Below, one piece after another: positions 32,204-37,424 of a stretch of 37,424 nucleotides of DNA. Location of the stretch: NCBI RefSeq assembly GCF_011620665.1, contig NZ_WOYQ01000022.1:1-37424 (forward strand), read 5' to 3'. Made by a program: the position numbers and the translations under genes. Every line of letters starts with the position of its first letter. The stretch's first letter is position 1. Under the pieces are notes generated by a model. It was given only the letters and a program-made list of their open reading frames with translations, was not told where the DNA came from and did no database searches. This DNA is from Microbacterium sp. Lineage in GTDB: Bacteria; Actinomycetota; Actinomycetes; Actinomycetales; Microbacteriaceae.

Positions 32204-33367
32204 TCAGCTCCCGAGCGATGCCAGGTGATCGCGCAGGGTGGGTCCGGCGCGGAACTCGCGGATCAGGTGGTGGACGACGGCGCGCAGATCGCCGTCGGCC
32301 GCCTCGGCCACGAGTACCTGGCGAGTCGAGCTCGCGCCTCTCGAGAGGATTGTTCCGATCTCGTCGAACTCGCGGGAGCAGTGCAGGTCTGCCGCGACCG
32401 GCGCGAGGGACGACAGCGTGTCGAGCAGGTGCTCGCTCACGGGGCGTTGCGTGCCCGCGCGGTCGACGATGACGTCGGCATCGAGGCCGTACCGAGCCGC
32501 GCGCCACTTGTTCTCGCGGACATACCAGGGCTGCAGCGAGGGCAGCTCGCGGCCGTCGTCGAGTTCGCGGGAGAAATGCTCGACGAGCACCTGCACCAGG
32601 GCGGCGACGGCGGCCAACTCCGGAAGCGTCGACATCCCGTCGCACGCGCGGACCTCGATCGTGCCCCACCGCGGTGCCGGCCGGATGTCCCAGCGCACTT
32701 CGCTCGAGTCGTCCAGGGTCCCGGTGCGCACGAGATCCTCGAGATACGACTCGTACTGCGACCAGTCGGTCAGCGGCCAGGGCAACCCCGCGGTCGGCAG
32801 CTGCTGGAACACGAGTGCCCGATTCGAGGAGTATCCGGTACGTTCGCCGGCCCAGAACGGGCTCGAGGCGGAGAGTGCCTGGAGATGCGGAAGGTAGATC
32901 GTGAGCGCATTGATGATCGGGAAGACCTTGTTGACGTCTTCCACGCCGACATGCACGTGGATGCCCCAGATCATCATGTTGCGCCCCCACCACTGCGTGC
33001 GCTCGATCAGCCTCTGGTAGCGCGTCTTGTCGGTGACCTGCTGTTCGTACCACTGCGCGAACGGGTGGCTGCCGGCGCACAGCAACTCCACGCCGAGCGG
33101 GTTGGTGATCGTCCGCACCTTTGCGATGGCATCGGCGATGTCGTCGACGGCCGTGGCGACGGTGTCGCCGATCCCGCTCGTCACCTCGATCGTGTTGGTC
33201 AGGAGTTCGCCGGTGATGGTGTATCGCTCGAGTGCGTCGCGCTCGCCCAGAGCCGCGAGGATCTCAGGCGCGCGGGGGACAAGATCGCCTGTCTTCCCGT
33301 CGGCCAGCATGAGTTCCCATTCCAGCCCCACTGTCGAGCGGGCGGATGTCGCGAACGGCTCCGTCAT
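32204..33367 (-). CDS. YbdK-type carboxylate-amine ligase (glutamate-cysteine ligase family 2)
   Basis: A 387-residue enzyme of the GCS2/YbdK family, which forms weak gamma-glutamylcysteine ligase-like bonds in vitro; the physiological substrate is unclear. The N-terminal 'VGLEWELML' contributes acidic metal ligands (about E16, E18). 'WGIHVHVGVED' and 'SANSRFW'-type regions (here 'LSASSPFW') form the active site, and 'WDIRPAPRWGTIEVRACDG' is the family signature. Actinobacteria use mycothiol rather than glutathione, so a glutathione role is not assumed. ATG 33367 follows CAGACT by 6 nt, favouring it over the longer frame to 33424. Confidence 0.88.
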   Translation of the reverse strand: MTEPFATSARSTVGLEWELMLADGKTGDLVPRAPEILAALGERDALERYTITGELLTNTIEVTSGIGDTVATAVDDIADAIAKVRTITNPLGVELLCAGSHPFAQWYEQQVTDKTRYQRLIERTQWWGRNMMIWGIHVHVGVEDVNKVFPIINALTIYLPHLQALSASSPFWAGERTGYSSNRALVFQQLPTAGLPWPLTDWSQYESYLEDLVRTGTLDDSSEVRWDIRPAPRWGTIEVRACDGMSTLPELAAVAALVQVLVEHFSRELDDGRELPSLQPWYVRENKWRAARYGLDADVIVDRAGTQRPVSEHLLDTLSSLAPVAADLHCSREFDEIGTILSRGASSTRQVLVAEAADGDLRAVVHHLIREFRAGPTLRDHLASLGS

Positions 33368-33373
33368 CCGCAC

Positions 33374-33379
33374 AGTCTG
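33374..33379 (-). promoter_or_regulatory. -10 box of the YbdK-like gene
   Basis: CAGACT on the minus strand ends 6 nt before the ATG at 33367, with no Shine-Dalgarno in the gap. Confidence 0.35.
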
Positions 33380-33418
33380 ACACGGCACGGGCCGTGGTTC
33401 GCGGCATGCGTCATGATC

Positions 33419-33427
33419 TGGCAAAAT
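33419..33427 (+). promoter_or_regulatory. Extended -10 promoter of the rpsP operon
   Basis: TGGCAAAAT combines the extended -10 TG with CAAAAT (33422-33427). Transcription would begin near 33434, giving a leader of about 118 nt before rpsP. A possible GCCCG/CGGGC pairing was noticed in the leader, but no convincing riboswitch or r-protein site. Confidence 0.5.
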
Positions 33428-33551
33428 AGACAGTTGGACCGCTTGCCCGACCCTCTCATCGAGCGAGAAGACCCATCACAGAGCTTCCGCCGGGCGTGCA
33501 CCCCACAGCCCAGGCGACGTTCATCACGCACAACAGCACTCAAGGAGAAAT

Positions 33552-33974
33552 GTGGCTGTCAAGATTCGTCTCAAGCGCCTCGGCAAGATCCGAGCGCCCT
33601 ACTATCGCATCGTCGTGGCCGACTCGCGCACCAAGCGCGACGGCCGCGTGATCGAAGAGATCGGAAAGTACCACCCGACCGAGGAGCCCTCGTTGATCGA
33701 GGTCGACTCCGAGCGTGCGCAGTACTGGCTCTCGGTGGGCGCTCAGCCGACCGAGCAGGTCACCGCGCTCCTCAAGCTCACGGGCGACTGGGGCAAGTTC
33801 AAGGGTGACGCGAACGCCGTCTCGACAGTGAGGACCAAAGAGACCAAGGAGGCGTTCCAGATCGACGCCGCCAAGAAGTCCGTCCTTCGGCCCAAGGTCG
33901 AGAAGAAGTCGGAAGAGCCCGCTGCCGCTGCCGACGAGGCTGCCGACGCCGACGACGCGACGGAAGCGGAGTAG
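33552..33974 (+). CDS. rpsP: 30S ribosomal protein S16
   Basis: A 140-residue S16. The core (1-85), '[24 protein letters not shown]' through '[11 protein letters not shown]', is standard. The C-terminus is extended by about 50 residues ending in an Ala/Glu/Asp-rich acidic tail. GTG 33552 has AAGGAG at 33542-33547. It leads the conserved rpsP-khpA-rimM-trmD operon, with gaps of 5, 1 and 1 nt. Confidence 0.96.
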   Translation: MAVKIRLKRLGKIRAPYYRIVVADSRTKRDGRVIEEIGKYHPTEEPSLIEVDSERAQYWLSVGAQPTEQVTALLKLTGDWGKFKGDANAVSTVRTKETKEAFQIDAAKKSVLRPKVEKKSEEPAAAADEAADADDATEAE

Positions 33975-33979
33975 TCACG

Positions 33980-34210
33980 GTGCTGGCCGCCGCACTCGAG
34001 CACATCGTCAAGGGGATCGTCGATCACCCGGACGATGTCGCCATCCGTTCCTCCACGTCACCCCGCGGTGACGTGCTCGAGGTGCGCGTGCACCCCGATG
34101 ACCGTGGACGGGTGATCGGGCGCGGCGGGCGCACCGCCAAGGCGCTGCGCACGCTCATGTCGGCCCTCGCCGACGGCGTGCGCGTGCGCGTCGACGTCGC
34201 GGACGACTGA
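33980..34210 (+). CDS. khpA: KH-domain RNA-binding protein KhpA
   Basis: A 76-residue single type II KH domain. The RNA-binding GxxG loop is GRGG at 47-50 ('DRGRVIGRGGRTAKALRTL'). Members bind many small and messenger RNAs, often with KhpB. The position between rpsP and rimM is conserved. GTG 33980 starts 5 nt after rpsP, and rimM begins after one base. Confidence 0.93.
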   Translation: MLAAALEHIVKGIVDHPDDVAIRSSTSPRGDVLEVRVHPDDRGRVIGRGGRTAKALRTLMSALADGVRVRVDVADD

Positions 34211-34211
34211 C

Positions 34212-34820
34212 GTGACCGCCGGTCCCCCCCGGACGCAGCTTCGCGTCGGGCGACTCGTCAAGGCCCACGGTCTGAAGGGCGCACTCAAGCTGGAGCTCTA
34301 CACGGACGACCCGGACGGGCGCTTCGTGCCTGGCGCCGTCTTCACACTGCAGGTCCCGGAATCCTCGCCGTGGCACGGCAAGACGGTGACCGTGCGGGAG
34401 TTCCGCTGGATGAACTCACACCCTGTCGTCTTCTTCGAGGACATCGAGGACCGAGAGAGCGCGGATTCGATCGTCCGCGCGATCCTGTGGATCGATCAGG
34501 ACGTCTCCGGCGCCGTCGTCGAAGAGGATGCCTGGTACGACCACCAGCTCGTCGGACTCGAGGTCATCCGGGACGGCGTCCGCGTGGGTCGCATCATCCG
34601 TGTCGACCACCTGCCGGCACAGGACCTGCTGATCGTGGCGCCCGACGCTGGTGACAGTGAGATCCTGGTGCCGTTCGTCGCGGCGATCGTGCCGGAGGTC
34701 AACCCGCTCGCCGGTCACATCGTGGTCACGCCGCCACCGGGACTCTTCGAGGAGCTTCCGGCCGAACCGGACGAGGCTTCCGCTTCGGCCGACGAGACGG
34801 AAGCGAACTCCGAGGGCTGA
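34212..34820 (+). CDS. rimM: Ribosome maturation factor RimM
   Basis: A 202-residue assembly factor that helps mature the 30S head through S19. The N-terminal RimM barrel (about 1-90, '[25 protein letters not shown]') is followed by a PRC-barrel domain (about 100-175, '[16 protein letters not shown]', '[14 protein letters not shown]'). The final 25 residues are acidic and variable. GTG 34212 starts one base after khpA, and trmD starts one base after rimM. Confidence 0.95.
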   Translation: MTAGPPRTQLRVGRLVKAHGLKGALKLELYTDDPDGRFVPGAVFTLQVPESSPWHGKTVTVREFRWMNSHPVVFFEDIEDRESADSIVRAILWIDQDVSGAVVEEDAWYDHQLVGLEVIRDGVRVGRIIRVDHLPAQDLLIVAPDAGDSEILVPFVAAIVPEVNPLAGHIVVTPPPGLFEELPAEPDEASASADETEANSEG

Positions 34821-34821
34821 C

Positions 34822-35529
34822 GTGCGCATCGACGTCGTCACGATCTTTCCCGCCTTCTTCGACATCCTGGATGTCTCTCTCCTGGGCAAGGCCCGCGGGG
34901 CGGGGCTGCTCGACGTGCGCATCCACGACCTGAGGGCTCATACGCACGATCGTCACCGCACCGTCGACGATTCGCCCTATGGCGGCGGTGCGGGAATGGT
35001 GATGAAGCCCGAACCGTGGGGCGACGCACTCGACCAGATCGTGGAGCGGACGGATGCCGGCATCCGCCCGACGATCATCTTCCCTTCACCGGCCGGTGAG
35101 GTGTTCACTCAGACGACTGCGCGCGATTTGTCGACGCGCGAGCATCTGGTGTTCGGTTGCGGCCGCTATGAGGGGATCGATGAGCGGGTCTTCGCCTATG
35201 CCGCGACGCGAGGCGATGTGCGCCTCATCAGCCTCGGCGACTACGTCCTGAATGGGGGAGAAGTAGCGGCGATGGCGATGATCGAGGCCATCGGCCGACT
35301 TGTGCCCGGCGTCGTCGGCAATCCGGAGAGCCTGGTCGAAGAGTCGCACGAAGACGGGCTGCTCGAGTACCCGTCATTCACCAAGCCGGCCACGTGGCGC
35401 GGATACGACGTGCCGGAGGTGCTCCTGAGCGGCCACCACGGCCGCGTGGCGCAGTGGCGCCATGAGCAGCAGATCGAGCGCACGCGCGCGCGTCGACCCG
35501 ATCTGCTGCCCGACACCGACCGAGACTGA
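34822..35529 (+). CDS. trmD: tRNA (guanine(37)-N1)-methyltransferase
   Basis: A 235-residue SPOUT methyltransferase making m1G37 next to the anticodon, which prevents +1 frameshifting. The start '[24 protein letters not shown]', '[20 protein letters not shown]', and the knot region '[14 protein letters not shown]' with '[15 protein letters not shown]' are diagnostic. The start is GTG 34822. It ends the rpsP operon and is convergent with map across 15 nt. Confidence 0.96.
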   Translation: MRIDVVTIFPAFFDILDVSLLGKARGAGLLDVRIHDLRAHTHDRHRTVDDSPYGGGAGMVMKPEPWGDALDQIVERTDAGIRPTIIFPSPAGEVFTQTTARDLSTREHLVFGCGRYEGIDERVFAYAATRGDVRLISLGDYVLNGGEVAAMAMIEAIGRLVPGVVGNPESLVEESHEDGLLEYPSFTKPATWRGYDVPEVLLSGHHGRVAQWRHEQQIERTRARRPDLLPDTDRD

Positions 35530-35544
35530 TTCGCTCGAGCGCCT

Positions 35545-36327
35545 TCAGTCCACGCCGAGGAAGGAACGGTCGGTGAGGATGACTGGTCCGTCGTCTGTGA
35601 TCGCGACCGTGTGCTCCGAGTGCGCGCCGCGGGAGCCGTCGGCGCTCCGCAACGTCCAGCCGTCCACGTCGGTGATGAGCTCGTCGGTCGTCTGCAGGAA
35701 CCACGGCTCGAGGGCGAGGACCAGCCCCGCCCGCAACGGGTAGCCGCGGCCGGGTTTGCCGTCGTTGGGTACGTGCGGATCGCCGTGCATGACCCGTCCG
35801 ACGCCGTGACCGCCGAAGTCGGTGTTGATCGACAGGCCGTCGGCGTGCGCTGTCTGAGCCGTGGCGAACGAGATGTCGCCGATGCGGTTTCCGACGACGG
35901 CGGCGCCGATCGCCGCGTCCAGCGCGCGTTGGGTCGTATCGATGAGGGCGAGGTCTTCGTCCCGGGGAGTGCCCACGACGAAGGAGACCGCCGAGTCCGC
36001 CACCCAGCCGTCGACCGCGACGGCGAAGTCCAGCGAGACCAGGTCGCCGTCGCGCAGGACGTAGTCGTGGGGGAGCCCGTGCAGGACGGCGTCATTCACC
36101 GACGTGCAGATGACCTTCCCGAAAGGGCCCGTGCTGAATGACGGGTGATAGTCGATGTAGCACGATTCCGCCCCCGCCCGGCGAATCAGTTCGTGCGCTC
36201 GGCGGTCGATCGACAGCAGGTTCGTCCCCACCGTGGTTTCCGCCCGCAGGGTGACCAGCGTCTCCGCGACGAATCGTCCGGCGGGGCGCATCGCTTCGAT
36301 CTCAGCGGGGGTGCGCAGCTCGATCAT
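35545..36327 (-). CDS. map: Type I methionine aminopeptidase
   Basis: A 260-residue dinuclear metallopeptidase that removes initiator methionine. The pita-bread fold is evident, with metal-ligand motifs 'SLDFAVAVDGWVADSAVSF' (two Asp), 'GGHGVGRVMHGDPHVPN' (His), 'LALEPWF' (Glu) and 'SEHTVAI' (Glu). ATG 36327 (MIELRTPAEIEAM) has an AGGAAAGGATC-type ribosome-binding site. The long open frame that continues upstream on this strand to 37263 crosses other genes and is not coding. Confidence 0.95.
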   Translation of the reverse strand: MIELRTPAEIEAMRPAGRFVAETLVTLRAETTVGTNLLSIDRRAHELIRRAGAESCYIDYHPSFSTGPFGKVICTSVNDAVLHGLPHDYVLRDGDLVSLDFAVAVDGWVADSAVSFVVGTPRDEDLALIDTTQRALDAAIGAAVVGNRIGDISFATAQTAHADGLSINTDFGGHGVGRVMHGDPHVPNDGKPGRGYPLRAGLVLALEPWFLQTTDELITDVDGWTLRSADGSRGAHSEHTVAITDDGPVILTDRSFLGVD

Positions 36328-36366
36328 TGGGATCCTTTCCTCAGCCTCCATTGTCCCTGACCGGCG

Positions 36367-36372
36367 TAGCAT
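36367..36372 (+). promoter_or_regulatory. -10 box of the small membrane protein gene
   Basis: TAGCAT ends 6 nt before the ATG at 36379; the gap CGGGGC lacks a purine-rich binding site, consistent with a leaderless mRNA. Confidence 0.45.
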
Positions 36373-36378
36373 CGGGGC

Positions 36379-36873
36379 ATGTGGTTGCGTCGCGCGTTCT
36401 TTCAATGGCTGATCCCGGCCGCCTTCGTGCTGCCCCTGTGGCTGCTCATCGGCTGGATCGTCTTCGGAGCGAGCCCCTGGGCGCTGCTGTGGGTCTTCGT
36501 CTCGGTGCCGGTCGTGTTCATCGGGCAGCTGACGCTGTCGCTGCTGGTTCGGGCGCGCGGGACGGTGCGCATCTCTCGCTCGGTGTCGTGGATCGATGTC
36601 GCCCTTTTCGGCGCCTGGCACGTGCTGATCGTCGCGCTCGGCGTGTTCTCGAACCCGTGGTGGTGGCCTGTGCTGGGCGTGACGGTGGCCGTCGGCGTCG
36701 CGCTGCTGTGGACGCAGCTCTGGGAGCTTTGGCGAGAAGCGAAGCCGATGGTCGCGATGCGGCGAACCGCCGACGGCGTCGCCTACATCCCCGCGCCGCG
36801 GTTCGAGACGACGCGGGGCGCAGCCCCTGGGGTCGTCGTCGTCAGCGAGCGTCCGGGGCCACCGCCGGCCTGA
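36379..36873 (+). CDS. Small membrane protein of unknown function
   Basis: A 164-residue protein with four predicted membrane helices, approximately 9-30, 33-55, 74-91 and 95-115, followed by a cytoplasmic tail rich in Arg, Pro and Val. Tryptophans cluster at helix ends ('NPWWWPVLG', 'LWTQLWELWREA'). No catalytic or transport motif is visible. Similar small proteins beside rplS or map in related genomes are sometimes labelled 'MFS transporter permease', but four helices are too few for that. It is divergent from map, and the gap to the rplS promoter is short. Confidence 0.75.
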   Translation: MWLRRAFFQWLIPAAFVLPLWLLIGWIVFGASPWALLWVFVSVPVVFIGQLTLSLLVRARGTVRISRSVSWIDVALFGAWHVLIVALGVFSNPWWWPVLGVTVAVGVALLWTQLWELWREAKPMVAMRRTADGVAYIPAPRFETTRGAAPGVVVVSERPGPPPA

Positions 36874-36891
36874 CGCGACGCGGACGCCGGT

Positions 36892-36920
36892 TTGGCGGGG
36901 GAGACCGTCCATGGCAGAAT
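36892..36920 (+). promoter_or_regulatory. Promoter of rplS
   Basis: TTGGCG (36892-36897), a 17-nt spacer and CAGAAT (36915-36920). Transcription should start near 36927, directly before the structured leader element. Confidence 0.6.
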
Positions 36921-36928
36921 GGTCTTTT

Positions 36929-36989
36929 GTGCCCTGAATCGGCTCTGCCTCAGGGGAGCGCGGCCTCCGGAAACGGATGTCTCGGGCAC
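36929..36989 (+). ncRNA. Three-way-junction RNA element in the rplS leader
   Basis: Three helices can be drawn. P1 pairs GTGCCC-(T)-GA (36929-36937) with TCGGGCAC (36982-36989), with one bulged T. P2 pairs GCTCT and CC (36942-36946, 36948-36949) with GG and GGAGC (36953-36959) around a TCA loop. P3 is TCCG-GAAA-CGGA (36966-36977) with a GNRA tetraloop. It begins within a few bases of the predicted transcription start. Possibly an L19 autoregulatory site; no match to a named RNA family is claimed. Confidence 0.5.
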
Positions 36990-37048
36990 ACATCACCTTT
37001 CCCATACATCTCGCGATCGACCTGTGGCGGTCGCAGGAAGTGACGATC

Positions 37049-37396
37049 ATGCAGATCCTCGACTCCGTCGATGCGGCTTCGCTCCGCTCCGACATCCCCA
37101 CGTTCGGCCCCGGCGACAACGTCAAGGTCCACGTCAACATCACCGAGGGAAGCCGCTCCCGTATCCAGGTGTTCCAGGGCATCGTCATCGGCCGCTCGGG
37201 TGACGGGGTGCGCGAGACCTTCACGGTCCGCAAGATCAGCTTCCAGGTGGGGGTGGAGCGCACCTTCCCCGTGCACAGCCCCGTGATCGATCACATCGAG
37301 GTCGTCACGCGTGGAGACGTGCGCCGCGCGAAGCTCTACTACCTGCGTGAACTGCGCGGCAAGAAGGCCAAGATCAAGGAGAAGCGCGACCGCTGA
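37049..37396 (+). CDS. rplS: 50S ribosomal protein L19
   Basis: A 115-residue L19, located at the 30S-50S interface. '[31 protein letters not shown]' and '[24 protein letters not shown]' are typical. ATG 37049 has AGGAAG 8-9 nt upstream and gives the family's usual length; the open frame extends upstream through the leader element and is not favoured. A 120-nt leader precedes it. Genes after it lie beyond the window. Confidence 0.96.
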   Translation: MQILDSVDAASLRSDIPTFGPGDNVKVHVNITEGSRSRIQVFQGIVIGRSGDGVRETFTVRKISFQVGVERTFPVHSPVIDHIEVVTRGDVRRAKLYYLRELRGKKAKIKEKRDR

Positions 37397-37424
37397 GTCA
37401 CGCTTCCTTCTTCCTTCTTCCTTC

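Noticed and set aside
33435..33541. Possible structured leader before rpsP (GCCCG/CGGGC pairing)
   Set aside because: Only one short distant pairing was found, which is expected by chance in GC-rich sequence.
36328..37263. Long N-terminal extension of the map frame
   Set aside because: It crosses the divergent membrane-protein gene and the rplS promoter; the MAP N-terminus and a ribosome-binding site fix the start at 36327.
37403..37424. TTCTTCC-type tandem repeat at the window end
   Set aside because: Only about three units are visible before the window stops, so no repeat or terminator call can be supported.
1..37424. CRISPR arrays, insertion sequences, integrases, rRNA genes
   Set aside because: None seen: no regularly spaced repeats, no transposase or recombinase motifs, and only one tRNA-like cloverleaf.

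Overview
This window is a gene-dense, high-GC actinobacterial chromosome segment. GTG and TTG starts are common, and neighbouring genes often overlap by 4 nt. Protein sequences and gene order (leuCD-murA-plsC-gpsA-ddl, thiL, recG-coaD-yceD-rpmF-rnc-mutM-smc-ftsY, lipBA, ffh, rpsP-khpA-rimM-trmD, rplS) fit the family Microbacteriaceae, probably Microbacterium or a close relative. That assignment is inferred from recalled synteny and protein character, because no database search was possible. No IS element, prophage, integrase or CRISPR array was seen.

Layout. Positions 1-4.4 kb are the most accessory-looking part: a terminator hairpin, a DUF262/DUF1524 (GmrSD-type) protein on the minus strand, a probable 2-oxoglutarate/Fe(II) oxygenase, HPr, a metallo-beta-lactamase-fold hydrolase and a tRNA-Glu(CTC) gene. 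4.4-6.1 kb holds an ECF sigma factor translationally coupled to a membrane DUF4349 protein. 6.1-7.3 kb is a TerC-family membrane protein behind a probable yybP-ykoY (manganese) riboswitch. 7.3-13.8 kb is a long plus-strand run, leuC-leuD-murA-plsC-gpsA-ddl, preceded by a short leader ORF with three consecutive leucine codons. 13.8-21.1 kb carries DUF3515, thiL, rsmD, recG, coaD, a YceD-like protein, rpmF, rnc and mutM. 21.1-22.5 kb is a small divergent Lrp/LysE cassette bracketed by a perfect 29-nt direct repeat, because a second copy of the mutM 3' end lies on its far side. 22.5-30.4 kb has a two-domain GNAT protein, smc, ftsY, a DUF2004 protein, lipA and lipB. 30.6-37.4 kb has ffh, a YbdK-type carboxylate-amine ligase, rpsP-khpA-rimM-trmD, map, a small membrane protein and rplS.

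How it works together. Most genes are housekeeping: protein targeting (ffh, ftsY), ribosome and tRNA maturation (rpsP, rimM, trmD, rsmD, rpmF, rnc, rplS, khpA), envelope precursors (murA, ddl, gpsA, plsC), cofactors (coaD, thiL, lipA, lipB), DNA maintenance (recG, mutM, smc) and leucine synthesis. The points of most interest are regulatory RNA and architecture: the leuC leader, the terC riboswitch with a visible Shine-Dalgarno-sequestering partner, a three-way-junction candidate upstream of rplS, a recurrent leaderless promoter geometry (TAnnnT, 6 nt, start codon), and the mutM tail duplication. No completely new multi-gene system was identified. The GmrSD-like protein with a substituted nuclease histidine and the sigma/DUF4349 pair are the closest to under-described protein systems.
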